Assembly (NCBI RefSeq): GCF_009711265.1
Contig: NZ_WMII01000003.1
Coordinates: 124,001 to 188,000 of the forward strand
Direction of reading: 5' to 3'
DNA length: 64,000 nt
DNA from: Paracoccus shanxieyensis
GTDB lineage: Bacteria > Pseudomonadota > Alphaproteobacteria > Rhodobacterales > Rhodobacteraceae
Shown: positions 39,345 to 48,037 of the stretch, one piece after another
Layout of the letters: each line of letters starts with the position of its first letter
How positions within the stretch are numbered: the stretch's first letter is position 1
Notes under the pieces: model-generated
What the model was told of the DNA's origin: nothing
Seen by the model: only the letters and a program-made list of their open reading frames with translations
Databases searched by the model: none
Made by a program: the position numbers and the translations under genes

Positions 39345-40178
39345 TTACCTGCGCGCCGAGGGGTGCCAGAATGTCACCCGCCGTTCGATCAGCGCCACGA
39401 TGCCATAGAATGCCGTTCCGGCCAAAGCCGCCACCAGAATCTCGGCCCAGACCAGCGCCATGTTCAGCTGTCCCACCGCGGTCGAGATGCGAAACCCCAT
39501 GCCCCGTGTCGGGCTGCCGAAGAACTCGGCCACGATGGCGCCGATCAGCGCCAGCGTCGTGGTAATCTTCAAGCCGTTGAACAGGAACGGCATCGCATGC
39601 GGCAGGCGCAGCTTGACCAAAGCCTGCCCATAGCTTGCCCCCCATGCGGCGATCTGGTCGCGAGCCAGCGCATCGGTGGCCTTCAGCCCCTCGACCATGT
39701 TCACAAGGATCGGAAAGAACACCATGACCACGACGACTGCGGCCTTGGATTGCCAGTCGAACCCGAACCACATGACCAGAATGGGCGCGATGCCGACGAT
39801 GGGCAAAGCCGCGACGAAATTGCCGATGGGCAGCAAGCCACGTTGCAGAAATGGGCTGCGATCGATCAGCACCGCCACCGCCACCGCCAGCGTGGCCCCG
39901 ATCAGCCAGCCCGAGAGTGCGCCCTTCAAGATGGTCTGCACGAAATCGCCCCACAGCAGCGGAATATTCGCGGCAAAGCTTGCGCCGATGGCGCTGGGGG
40001 CGGGCAGGATCACGGCAGGGATGCCGAAGGCCCCCACCGCATATTCCCACACTGCCAGAAGCGTCGCGCCAAAGATCACCGGGATCAGCACCCGCGCCAC
40101 AGGTGACGGGCTGCGCGCCAGCCAGATATTCAAGGCCAGGGGCGGCAGCAGGATCATGGCCAGGGGCAACAGCATCAT
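39345..40178 (-). CDS. ABC transporter permease, pyrimidine island (second subunit)
   Basis: A 277-residue inner-membrane permease of the SsuC/TauC/ThiX type with six or more helices. The ATPase-docking EAA-like loop is DQIAAWGASYGQALVKLRLP, followed by HAMPFLFNGLKITTTLALIG. It starts at an ATG overlapping the stop of the upstream permease (ATGATG/TGA arrangement), so the two are translationally coupled and likely form a heterodimeric channel. The start at 40178 was chosen from that overlap; the frame is open for a further 260 codons upstream, antisense to nothing meaningful and without start signals. Confidence 0.87.
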   Translation of the reverse strand: MMLLPLAMILLPPLALNIWLARSPSPVARVLIPVIFGATLLAVWEYAVGAFGIPAVILPAPSAIGASFAANIPLLWGDFVQTILKGALSGWLIGATLAVAVAVLIDRSPFLQRGLLPIGNFVAALPIVGIAPILVMWFGFDWQSKAAVVVVMVFFPILVNMVEGLKATDALARDQIAAWGASYGQALVKLRLPHAMPFLFNGLKITTTLALIGAIVAEFFGSPTRGMGFRISTAVGQLNMALVWAEILVAALAGTAFYGIVALIERRVTFWHPSARR

Positions 40179-41038
40179 CGCGCCAGCCCCATGCGGTGCA
40201 GGGTCAGGCGCTCGATTGCGCCGATCGCCGCCACCAGCACCGCGGCCAGCCCCGCGGCGGCAAACAGCGCCGCCCAGATCTGCACCGTCTGCCCGTAATA
40301 GCTGCCCGACAGCAACCGCGCGCCAAGCCCCGCCGTCGCGCCTGCAGGCAGTTCGCCGACGATGGTGCCGACCAGCGCGGCAGCAACGGCGACCTTCAGG
40401 CTGGCGAACAGATAGGGCAGGGCCGAGGGCAGCCGCAGCCGCCAGAATGTCTGCGCGCGGGACGCGCTCCAGGACCGCATCAGGTCCATCTGCATTGCAT
40501 CGGGCGTGCGCAGCCCCTTGACCATGCCGACCAGCACCGGAAAGAACGACAGCCATGCCGAAATCATCGCCTTTGGGATCAGCCCGGTCACACCCGCGCT
40601 GGCAAAGACCACGATGACCATGGGCGCGATGGCAAGGATCGGCACGGTCTGGCTGGCAATCGCCCATGGCATCATCGACAGCTCCATCACCCGGCTGTGC
40701 ACGATGGCGGTGGCCAGCGCGATCCCGGCCAGCGCGCCGATGGCAAAGCCCGCCAGCGTCGCCGACAGCGTGACCCAGCCATGCCAGACCAGCGACCGTT
40801 TCGAGGTGATCTTCTGCCCGGCGATCCCGTCCCACAGGCCTTTTGCCACCTGATGCGGCGCGGGCAGGACGGGGCGGTCCTGCACCATGGTTGCGGCGAT
40901 CAGCGCGGGCAGCGGCAGATCCTGCCCGGCCCGCGCCGCCTGATCGCGCGCCCATGGCGCATTCATCAGCACCGCCGCCGCATACCAGACCAGCACGATG
41001 GCCAAAAGCACGCTGAGGACCGGCAGAACGCGCCTCAT
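40175..41038 (-). CDS. ABC transporter permease, pyrimidine island (first subunit)
   Basis: A 287-residue permease with an N-terminal signal-anchor helix (VLPVLSVLLAIVLVWYAAAVL) and five further helices. The EAA loop is MDLMRSWSASRAQTFWRLRL with PSALPYLFASLKVAVAAALV following. A periplasmic loop of about 60 residues sits after the first helix. AAGGAT precedes the ATG at 41038. It partners the permease at 39345-40178 and the ATPase just upstream. Confidence 0.87.
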   Translation of the reverse strand: MRRVLPVLSVLLAIVLVWYAAAVLMNAPWARDQAARAGQDLPLPALIAATMVQDRPVLPAPHQVAKGLWDGIAGQKITSKRSLVWHGWVTLSATLAGFAIGALAGIALATAIVHSRVMELSMMPWAIASQTVPILAIAPMVIVVFASAGVTGLIPKAMISAWLSFFPVLVGMVKGLRTPDAMQMDLMRSWSASRAQTFWRLRLPSALPYLFASLKVAVAAALVGTIVGELPAGATAGLGARLLSGSYYGQTVQIWAALFAAAGLAAVLVAAIGAIERLTLHRMGLAR

Positions 41039-41062
41039 GTCGGGATCCTTTGGGGCAGGGCC

Positions 41063-41836
41063 TCAGTCATCGCCGTGCCCCTCGCGCAGGGCATCGCGGA
41101 CCTCATGGCTCAGCCGGATGAAATCTTCGCTGTCGCGGATGTCCAGCGGCCTTTCGCGCGGCAGGCTGCTGTCGATGACCCGGGTGATCCGGCCCGGACG
41201 CGGGCTCATCACCACGATCTTGGTCGACAGATACACCGCCTCGGGGATCGAATGGGTGACAAAGGCGATCGTCTTGCCGGTCTTCTGCCACAGCTCCAGC
41301 AGCGCCTCGTTCAGACGGTCGCGCACGATTTCATCCAGCGCACCGAAAGGTTCGTCCATCAGCAGGATATCGGCATCGAAGGCCAGCGCGCGGGCGATGC
41401 TGGCGCGCTGCTGCATCCCGCCCGACAATTGCCAGGGAAACTTGCCGCCAAAGGCCGAAAGCTCGACCAGATCCAGAACGCGGGCCACGCGCTGCTGACG
41501 GTCGGCCTTGGAAAACCCCATGATTTCCAAGGGAAGCGCGATGTTTCTGGAAATCGTGCGCCACGGGTAAAGCCCCGGCGCCTGAAAGACATAGCCATAG
41601 GCCCGCCGCTGCCGCGCCTGATCGGGTGTCATGCCATTGACGCTCAGCACGCCGGAACTGGGGGTTTCCAGCGCCGCCATCGTCCGCAGGAAGGTGGTCT
41701 TGCCACAGCCGGAGGGGCCGATGAAACTGACGAAATCGCCCTTTTCGATGCTGAGATTGACATCTTTCAGCGCATGAACCGGACCATCGCGGGTCTGAAA
41801 GGTCAGGTTGACGCCCTTGGCCTCGATCACGCTCAA
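41063..41836 (-). CDS. ABC transporter ATP-binding protein, pyrimidine island
   Basis: The 257-residue ATPase is of the SsuB/TauB/ThiZ type. It has Walker A GPSGCGKTTFLRTMAALE, the Q-loop YGYVFQAPGLYPWRTI, signature LSGGMQQRASIARAL, Walker B ILLMDEPFGALD, and the H-loop FVTHSIPEAVYL. The start codon is TTG at 41836, one base after the dihydropyrimidinase stop; an alternative is GTG at 41830. Close spacing on both sides supports the operon. Confidence 0.92.
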   Translation of the reverse strand: MSVIEAKGVNLTFQTRDGPVHALKDVNLSIEKGDFVSFIGPSGCGKTTFLRTMAALETPSSGVLSVNGMTPDQARQRRAYGYVFQAPGLYPWRTISRNIALPLEIMGFSKADRQQRVARVLDLVELSAFGGKFPWQLSGGMQQRASIARALAFDADILLMDEPFGALDEIVRDRLNEALLELWQKTGKTIAFVTHSIPEAVYLSTKIVVMSPRPGRITRVIDSSLPRERPLDIRDSEDFIRLSHEVRDALREGHGDD

Positions 41837-41837
41837 T

Positions 41838-43289
41838 TCAGACCCCGCTGACCGGAATGCCGCTGCGCTGGACGGGGCGGGGCGCGGTCAGATCCTTCCA
41901 TGATGACAGCGCGCGATTGACCGCCGGACGCGGCGCGCGGGCGACGAATTCGCCATGCCCCTCGCGGCTGTCCACGCGGCCTTCGGTGACGGCGACCACG
42001 CCGCGCGTCAGGGTAAAGCGCGGCAGACCCTTGACCTTGATGCCCTCAAAGACATTGTAATCAATGGCCGATTGCTGGTCCGACGCGTGAATGGTCTTTT
42101 CCGCCTCGGGATCCCAGACCACCAGATCGGCATCGCTGCCGACCAGAACCGCGCCCTTCTTGGGATACATGTTCAGGATCTTCGCGATATTGGTCGAGGT
42201 GACGGCGACAAACTCGTTCGGCGTCAGACGGCCCGTGCCGACGCCCTGCGTCCAAAGCACGGGCATGCGGTCCTCAAGCCCGCCGGTGCCGTTCGGGATC
42301 TTGGTGAAATCGCCGATGCCGGTGCGTTTCTGCGCCGTGGTGAAGGCGCAGTGATCGGTCGCCACGCAGGACAGGCTGCCCGATTGCAGCCCGGCCCACA
42401 GGCTGTCCTGATGCAGCTTGTTGCGGAACGGAGGAGACATGACGCGCCGCGCGGCATGATCCCAATCGGCATTGAAGTACTCGCTCTCGTCCAGCACCAG
42501 ATGCTGGATCAGCGGCTCGCCCCAGACGCGCTTGCCCTGCTGGCGGGCGCGGCGGATCGCCTCGTGGCTGTCCTCGCACGAGGTATGGACGACATATAGC
42601 GGCACGCCCGCCATATCGGCGATCATGATGGCACGGTTGGTGGCCTCGCCCTCGACCTGCGGCGGGCGGGAATAGGCGTGACCCTCGGGGCCGGTATTGC
42701 CCTCGGCCAGAAGACGGGCGGAAAGCTCGGCCACGACATCGCCGTTTTCGGCATGAACCAGGGCGACGCCGCCCAGATCGCCAACCCTGCGGAATGACGA
42801 AAACATCTCGTCGTCATTGACCATCAGGGCGCCCTTATAGGCCATGAAATGCTTGAAGCTGGTAATGCCGCGATCGACCACCTCGGCCATCTCGTCCCAG
42901 ACCTGCTGCCCCCACCAGGTCACGGCCATATGATAGGAAAAATCGCAATGCGCCCGCGCGACCTTGTTGTCCCAGACTTTCAGCGCATCCAGCAGACCCT
43001 GACCCGGTGCAGGCAAGGCAAAATCCACCACCATCGTCGTGCCGCCCGCCAGCGCCGCCCGCGTGCCGCTTTCGAAATCATCGGCGGAATGCGTGCCCAT
43101 GAAGGGCATCTCCAGATGCGTATGCGGGTCGATGCCGCCGGGCATGATCACACAGCCCGAGGCATCAAGAACCGTGTCGCCCGAAAGCCCCGGCCCGATG
43201 GCTGCGATGCGCCCATCCTCGATCAGCACATCCGCTTCATAGCTCAGATCCGCCGTGACGATGGTGCCGCCCTTGATGACCGTGCTCAT
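41838..43289 (-). CDS. hydA: dihydropyrimidinase (hydantoinase)
   Basis: Hydrolyses dihydrouracil or dihydrothymine to N-carbamoyl-beta-alanine or its methyl derivative, the second step of reductive pyrimidine breakdown. The 483 residues are an amidohydrolase TIM barrel with metal ligands HTHLEMPFMG, the carboxylated lysine in FKHFMAYKGALM, histidines in ALVHAENGD and VVHTSCEDSHEAIRRA, and the aspartate in VATDHCAFTT. The start at 43289 (MSTVIKGGTIVTADL) has AAGGAT at seven bases; the open frame extends another 44 codons into the upstream repeat. The gene follows the hydrolase gene after a 106-base spacer. Confidence 0.94.
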   Translation of the reverse strand: MSTVIKGGTIVTADLSYEADVLIEDGRIAAIGPGLSGDTVLDASGCVIMPGGIDPHTHLEMPFMGTHSADDFESGTRAALAGGTTMVVDFALPAPGQGLLDALKVWDNKVARAHCDFSYHMAVTWWGQQVWDEMAEVVDRGITSFKHFMAYKGALMVNDDEMFSSFRRVGDLGGVALVHAENGDVVAELSARLLAEGNTGPEGHAYSRPPQVEGEATNRAIMIADMAGVPLYVVHTSCEDSHEAIRRARQQGKRVWGEPLIQHLVLDESEYFNADWDHAARRVMSPPFRNKLHQDSLWAGLQSGSLSCVATDHCAFTTAQKRTGIGDFTKIPNGTGGLEDRMPVLWTQGVGTGRLTPNEFVAVTSTNIAKILNMYPKKGAVLVGSDADLVVWDPEAEKTIHASDQQSAIDYNVFEGIKVKGLPRFTLTRGVVAVTEGRVDSREGHGEFVARAPRPAVNRALSSWKDLTAPRPVQRSGIPVSGV

Positions 43290-43300
43290 CGCGTAATCCT

Positions 43301-43395
43301 TCTCTGTTCCGAAAATACTCCGGGGGACGCCATGGCTGCCCCCATCAAGGGGGCGGCCATGGCGCGGGGGCAGCGCCCCCGGCCAAGGCCAGCCG
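43301..43395. repeat. dispersed hairpin repeat, copy 2
   Basis: Core TCTCTGTTCCGAAAATACTC (43301-43320) then CGGGGGACGCCATGG, a hairpin built on GCCATGGC with GCCCCC/GGGGGC, and a second hairpin GGGGGC-AGC-GCCCCC. It fills the gap between two genes reading in the same (minus) direction, so the operon continues through it or has a second start here. Confidence 0.8.
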
Positions 43396-44676
43396 TCATG
43401 CCTGAACCCCGGCGGTCTCAAGCACCGCGTTCAGCAGCACATCCGCCCCGGCGGCCGCCCATTCCGGGCTGATCTCCTCGGCCTCGTTATGCGACAGCCC
43501 GTCGACACAGGGGCACATGATCATCACCGTCGGCGCGACCTTGTTGATCCAGCAGGCATCATGCCCCGCCCCCGAAACGATATCCATATGCCGGTATCCC
43601 AGCCGTTCGGCCGCCGCGCGCACGGTCTTGACCAACGCGGGATCGAAGGCGGGCGGGTCGAACTGACCAACGATCTGACTGTCGAATTCGCAGCCCAGAT
43701 CGGCGCAGATCGCAGGCGCGCGCGCCATGAATTCCTCGGTCATCGCCAACAGAACCGGCAGCAGATGGCTGCGGAAATCGACGGTGAACACCGCTTTTTC
43801 GACGATGATGTTGCGGCTGTTGGGGAAGATGTCGATATGGCCGATGGCCCCCACCGCATTGGGCTGATGCCTCATCGCGATCTCATGCGCCAGCTCGGTC
43901 AGCTGCGCCAGCCCGCGCCCGGCATTCCGGCGCATCCGCATCGGGGTCGAGCCGGTATGCTGCCCCTTGCCCGTCACCGTGCATTCGATCCAGCGCAGTC
44001 CCTGCCCATGTGTTACCACGCCGATCTGCTGGCCCTCGGCCTCAAGGATCGGACCCTGTTCGATGTGATATTCGAACATGGCATGGATGCGGCGATCCCC
44101 CGGCACCTCATCGCCGCGCCAGCCGGTCCGGGCCAGCTCGTCGCCAAAGCTTGCCCCCTTCGCATCCTTGCGCGCATAGGCGAAGTCCTGATCGATCACC
44201 CCGGCAAACACGCCCGAGGCCAGCATGGCAGGCGCAAACCGCGTGCCTTCCTCATTGGTCCAGTTGGTCACCACGATCGGGCGGCGGGTGCGTAGCCCCA
44301 TGTCGCGGATGGCGCGGATCACCTCCAGCCCGGCCAGCACGCCCAGAACGCCGTCATAGCGCCCTCCGGTCGGCTGAGTATCCAGATGGCTGCCGATATA
44401 GACCGGATCCAGATCCGGCTCGGTGCCCTCGTGGCGAAAAAACATGTTCCCCATCTGATCGACGCGCATCGTCATGCCCGCGTCCTCGCACCAGCCCTGA
44501 AACAGGCGCCGCCCCTCGGTATCCGCATCGGTCAGCGCCTGCCGGTTGTTGCCGCCCGCAATGCCGGGGCCAATCTGGGCCATCTGTTCCAGGCTGTCCC
44601 ACAGACGGTCGCTGTCGATCCGCATATTGGCTGCTGGCATACCGGAAATGTCCGGCGCACCGGGGGCTGTGGTCAT
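43396..44676 (-). CDS. Zn-dependent N-carbamoyl hydrolase (beta-ureidopropionase/allantoate amidohydrolase family)
   Basis: An M20-family amidohydrolase of 426 residues that removes the carbamoyl group from N-carbamoyl-beta-alanine or related compounds, third step of reductive pyrimidine breakdown. Metal-site motifs are GSHLDTQPTGGRYDGVLGVL, the acidic pair in NWTNEEGTRFAPAM, the histidine in MFEYHIEQGPIL and the C-terminal SGAGHDACWINKVAPT and LSHNEAEEIS. Insertion of a dimerisation domain in the middle is typical. AGGAAGGAC precedes the ATG. It is divergent from rutR, with the RutR operator between them, and is the first gene of the operon. Confidence 0.9.
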   Translation of the reverse strand: MTTAPGAPDISGMPAANMRIDSDRLWDSLEQMAQIGPGIAGGNNRQALTDADTEGRRLFQGWCEDAGMTMRVDQMGNMFFRHEGTEPDLDPVYIGSHLDTQPTGGRYDGVLGVLAGLEVIRAIRDMGLRTRRPIVVTNWTNEEGTRFAPAMLASGVFAGVIDQDFAYARKDAKGASFGDELARTGWRGDEVPGDRRIHAMFEYHIEQGPILEAEGQQIGVVTHGQGLRWIECTVTGKGQHTGSTPMRMRRNAGRGLAQLTELAHEIAMRHQPNAVGAIGHIDIFPNSRNIIVEKAVFTVDFRSHLLPVLLAMTEEFMARAPAICADLGCEFDSQIVGQFDPPAFDPALVKTVRAAAERLGYRHMDIVSGAGHDACWINKVAPTVMIMCPCVDGLSHNEAEEISPEWAAAGADVLLNAVLETAGVQA

Positions 44677-44757
44677 CGGGTCGTCCTTCCTGTCTTGCCG
44701 CCAGCTTCTGCGAGCGGTCGGCGGAATCGGTGAGCTGGCCTTGCCAATCCACGAATA

Positions 44758-44773
44758 TTGACCAGTTGGTCAG
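44758..44773. promoter_or_regulatory. RutR operator in the divergent promoter region
   Basis: TTGACCAGTTGGTCAG is a near-perfect match to the RutR consensus TTGACCAnnTGGTCAA, differing only at the last base. It is an inverted repeat with arms TGACCA and TGGTCA around GT. It lies 81 bases before the hydrolase start and 72 before rutR, so RutR could control both directions. Its TTGACC could also serve as a -35 for rutR. Confidence 0.85.
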
Positions 44774-44845
44774 GATCAGGCTAGCACGGGTCCAGTGCCA
44801 GTCAAGCGCCTGAACGCGCGCATCGCTCAGACCGCAGGAATTCCG

Positions 44846-45460
44846 ATGACCGAAAAGCCGCGCCGCGAAAGCCGCATCCAAAGAAAGAACCGCGAGCTGA
44901 TCCTTTCCGCAGCATTGCAGGAATTTTCGGCACGCGGCTTTGCCGGAACCACCATCGACCAGATCGCCGATGCAGCGGGGCTCTCAAAGCCGAACGTGCT
45001 GTATTATTTCGCCTCGAAAGACACGATCCATGTCGCATTGCTGCAAGCGGCGCTTGAAATGTGGCTGGCACCTCTGCGCGAAATTCAGGCAGAGGGCGAC
45101 GCGGCCGACCAGCTTCTTGCCTATGCACGCCGCAAGCTGGAAATGTCGCGCGACTATCCGCAGGAAAGCCGGCTTTTCGCCAATGAGATCCTGCAAGGCG
45201 CCCCCCGCCTTGCCCCGATCCTGGGCGGAGAACTGCGCGCATTGGTCGAGGAAAAATCCGCCCTCATCGCGCAATGGTCGGCCCAAGGCCGCATCGCCCC
45301 GGTCGAGCCACGCCACCTGCTGTTCTCGATCTGGGCGCTGACCCAGCATTATGCCGATTTCGAGGTGCAGGTCCGCGCCGTCCTTGGCGAAGGGCACGAC
45401 CCCTTTGCCGAGGCGCAGGTGTTTCTGGATCAGCTCTACCGCCGCCTGCTCGCACCATAA
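44846..45460 (+). CDS. rutR: TetR-family pyrimidine catabolism repressor RutR
   Basis: A 204-residue repressor. The N-terminal tail is basic (TEKPRRESRIQRKNRELIL), as in RutR, followed by the HTH FSARGFAGTTIDQIADAAG and LSKPNVLYYFASKDTIHVAL. The C-terminal ligand and dimer domain includes LEMSRDYPQESRLFANEILQ and LLFSIWALTQHYADFE, characteristic of RutR. E. coli RutR binds uracil or thymine and releases DNA. The start at 44846 has AGGAA at six bases; an in-frame ATG at 44795 is less likely. Divergent location over its own operator supports autoregulation. Confidence 0.93.
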   Translation: MTEKPRRESRIQRKNRELILSAALQEFSARGFAGTTIDQIADAAGLSKPNVLYYFASKDTIHVALLQAALEMWLAPLREIQAEGDAADQLLAYARRKLEMSRDYPQESRLFANEILQGAPRLAPILGGELRALVEEKSALIAQWSAQGRIAPVEPRHLLFSIWALTQHYADFEVQVRAVLGEGHDPFAEAQVFLDQLYRRLLAP

Positions 45461-45479
45461 GCGCTGCACCATAAGCGCC
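45452..45479. repeat. 14-bp direct duplication across the rutR stop codon
   Basis: GCACCATAAGCGC occurs at 45452-45464 and 45466-45478 with a 14-base period. The first copy contains the rutR stop codon TAA, and the second repeats it just outside the gene. It looks like a small slippage duplication. Confidence 0.7.
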
Positions 45480-45505
45480 TCACAGTCAGTCCTTCACCGC
45501 AAGCG

Positions 45506-45574
45506 TTTCTCTGTTCTGCAAATACTCCGGGGGGAACGCCGCAGGCGTGGGGGGCAGCGCCCCCCGCCATGCCC
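45506..45574. repeat. dispersed hairpin repeat, copy 3
   Basis: Core TTTCTCTGTTCTGCAAATAC then TCC (45506-45528), GGGGGGAACGCC, and a hairpin GGGGGGC-AGC-GCCCCCC. It lies between the stop codons of rutR (+) and manC (-). Confidence 0.8.
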
Positions 45575-46996
45575 TCAGCTGCGCGAATAGACATCCTCAT
45601 AGCGCACGATGTCATCTTCCCCCAGATACACCCCGGTCTGCACCTCGATCAGCACCATCGGCACCTTGCCGGGATTTTCCATGCGATGCACCGCGCCCAG
45701 CGGCACATAGATCGACTGATTCTCGGTCACCAGCGTGACGGTATCGTCCACCGTGACCCGCGCCGTGCCCGACACCACGATCCAGTGTTCCGAGCGGTGG
45801 AAATGCGATTGCAGCGACAAGGCCGCACCCGGATTGACGACGATCCGTTTGACCTGAAAGCGGTCGGCCAGCGCCAGCGTCTCATACCAGCCCCATGGGC
45901 GGTTGTCGCGCAGGAAGCTTTCGGCCTGCCGCGCGCCCTTGGATTTCAGCGCAGCGACCGCTTTCTTTACGTCCTGCGCCCGGTTCATGTCGGCGACCAG
46001 CACGGCATCCTTGGTCGACACGACCATGATGTCCTGCAAGCCGATGCCCACGACCTCGATGCCCTCATCCTGCGACCGCAGCAGCACATTGTCGCAGTCG
46101 ATGGCGGTCGAGCGGTCGTCGGTGACCGCGCCGCGCTCGGCGGGGTGATCGTCCTGCACCTCGCGCCAGATCGCGTCCCAGCCGCCCAGATCCGACCAAT
46201 GCCCGGAAAAACGCACCACCGACAGGTTGTCGGCCTTTTCCAGCACGGCATAATCGATCGACAGGTCGGGCAGCCGATCCCATGGCTCGGGCGCAAGGCG
46301 CAGGAAACCAAGATCGCGCTTGGCCTCGGTCAGCGCCGCGCGCACGGGCGCCATGAATTCCGGTGCATGGGTTTCAAACGCGGCAATCAGCGTGCGGGCC
46401 GAGAACAGGAAGATCCCGGCATTCCACAGGAAATTGCCCTGCGCCAGCATCGCCTCGGCATTGGCCAGATCCGGCTTTTCCACGAAACGCTTCAGCACCA
46501 GCGGCCCTTCGCCCGCGCCCTCGGCCTCCATATAGCCATAGCCGGTCTCGGGCCGGGTGGGGGCGATGCCGAAGGTCACGATGCGCCCGGCCTGCGCCGC
46601 AGGCACGCCCAGATCGACCCCATGGCCAAAGGCCTCGGTATCGGGGACGACGTGATCCGAGGGCGCGACCAGCAGCAGCCCGTCGGGATCGGTCTGCGCC
46701 ACGGTCAGCGCGGCTGCAAGAATGGCGGGGGCGGTATTGCGGCCCGCAGGCTCGATCAGGATCCCCGAGGGGATGATGCCGATCTTGCCCAGTTGTTCGC
46801 CGACGATGAAGCGGAAATCGGCATTGGTCATCACCAGCGGCGCGCCATAGCGGTCGCCCGACAGCCGCTTGGCCGAGGCCTGAAACAGCGTGTCTTCGCC
46901 CACCAGCGGCACGAATTGCTTGGGAAAGCTTTTGCGCGACACGGGCCACAGCCGCGTGCCCGAGCCGCCAGCCAGAAGAACCGGGGTTATCACCAT
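45575..46996 (-). CDS. manC: mannose-1-phosphate guanylyltransferase / mannose-6-phosphate isomerase
   Basis: A bifunctional enzyme making GDP-mannose for polysaccharides. The 473 residues have an N-terminal nucleotidyltransferase domain (PVLLAGGSGTRLWPVSRKSF, pyrophosphorylase loop; FVEKPDLANAEAML; GHWSDLGGWDAIW) and a C-terminal cupin isomerase domain from about residue 350 (RPWGWYETL, LQSHFHRSEHWIVVSGTARV, IYVPLGAVHRMENPGK). The start at 46996 has GGAG at seven bases; an in-frame ATG 38 codons upstream is not supported. It is the first gene of a short leftward unit with no other polysaccharide gene nearby. Confidence 0.95.
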   Translation of the reverse strand: MVITPVLLAGGSGTRLWPVSRKSFPKQFVPLVGEDTLFQASAKRLSGDRYGAPLVMTNADFRFIVGEQLGKIGIIPSGILIEPAGRNTAPAILAAALTVAQTDPDGLLLVAPSDHVVPDTEAFGHGVDLGVPAAQAGRIVTFGIAPTRPETGYGYMEAEGAGEGPLVLKRFVEKPDLANAEAMLAQGNFLWNAGIFLFSARTLIAAFETHAPEFMAPVRAALTEAKRDLGFLRLAPEPWDRLPDLSIDYAVLEKADNLSVVRFSGHWSDLGGWDAIWREVQDDHPAERGAVTDDRSTAIDCDNVLLRSQDEGIEVVGIGLQDIMVVSTKDAVLVADMNRAQDVKKAVAALKSKGARQAESFLRDNRPWGWYETLALADRFQVKRIVVNPGAALSLQSHFHRSEHWIVVSGTARVTVDDTVTLVTENQSIYVPLGAVHRMENPGKVPMVLIEVQTGVYLGEDDIVRYEDVYSRS

Positions 46997-47116
46997 GCCA
47001 TCACTCCATCGGCGCGGGGCCGTTTCGATACGCTTTGCGGTGTCGCAACCATGGATTGCACGACCGCCTTGATCCGCCCGATACCATGCTGCCGCATCAA
47101 GCGTAAACAAGCGGTT

Positions 47117-48037
47117 TCAATAGCCGCGATTTCTGTCGACCAGATGCAGAAGCGGCGCACCCGTCATGGCGCGGCGCAGGTTTTCGGCGGCAATCGGCGC
47201 TGCGGTTTCGGGCCGGGTGTCGGCGGCGACATGCGGCGTCACCGTGACATGCGGATTGGCCCAGAAGGGATGCGTCGCGGGCAGCGGCTCGGTGCGAAAG
47301 ACATCCAGCACGGCATGGCCCAGATGGCCGCTGTCCAGCGCGGCCAGAAGTGCGGCCTCGTCGATCAGCGTGCCGCGCCCGGCATTGATTATCGTGGCCC
47401 CCTTGGGCAGCATGGCCAGCCGCGCGGCATCCAGCAGATCGCGGGTGCCTGCGGTGTCGGGCAACAGGCAGATCAGGATCTGCGCCGAAGCCAGCGCCTG
47501 CGGCAGTTCATCGCCGCCCAGCACCCGCACGCCCGGCACGGGCTGCCCGGATTGCGACCAGCCGGTGACCGGAAAGCCCAGACCCAGCAGCGATTTCGCC
47601 ACGGCGCGGCCAAGTTCGCCCATGCCCAGAATGGTGATGTCGCGCGCGCCGGCCAGCGGCGGCACGATGCCGTTGCGCCATTCGCCGTCCTGCCGGTAAT
47701 GATGCATCCCCAGATGCGCGCGCATGGCCCAGCCGGTGCAATATTCCGCCATGCCGCGCGCCAGCCCCGGATCGACCATGCGGCACAAAGGCTGGGTCAG
47801 CGTGGCATTGGTCACGATCCGCTCGACCCCGGCCCACAGGCTTTGCACGACCCGCGCGCGGGTGAAGGGGGTGAAATCCAGGACCGAGCCATCCTCGGGA
47901 TAGCCGGGGGCATAGATCAGCGCATCGAAGCTGGCCGGATCGCCGTCGCGGCACAGCGTCATTTCGGGACAGGCGGCGCGCAGGGCCGGGGCCCATTCGT
48001 CCCATTGACGCGCGGGGGCGGCAAACAGCACCCGCAT
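47117..48037 (-). CDS. ghrA: glyoxylate/hydroxypyruvate reductase (D-2-hydroxyacid dehydrogenase)
   Basis: An NAD(P)H-dependent reductase of 306 residues that reduces glyoxylate or hydroxypyruvate. The nucleotide-binding loop is ITILGMGELGRAVAKSLLGLG near residue 135. The catalytic Arg region is GATIINAGRGTLIDEAALLAAL, the acid glutamate is in VLDVFRTEPLP, and the histidine is in VTVTPHVAADTRP. Length and lack of an N-terminal extension fit GhrA. It starts at an ATG overlapping the rodA stop (ATGA), so it is coupled to the elongasome operon. The exact substrate is not proven. Confidence 0.85.
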   Translation of the reverse strand: MRVLFAAPARQWDEWAPALRAACPEMTLCRDGDPASFDALIYAPGYPEDGSVLDFTPFTRARVVQSLWAGVERIVTNATLTQPLCRMVDPGLARGMAEYCTGWAMRAHLGMHHYRQDGEWRNGIVPPLAGARDITILGMGELGRAVAKSLLGLGFPVTGWSQSGQPVPGVRVLGGDELPQALASAQILICLLPDTAGTRDLLDAARLAMLPKGATIINAGRGTLIDEAALLAALDSGHLGHAVLDVFRTEPLPATHPFWANPHVTVTPHVAADTRPETAAPIAAENLRRAMTGAPLLHLVDRNRGY

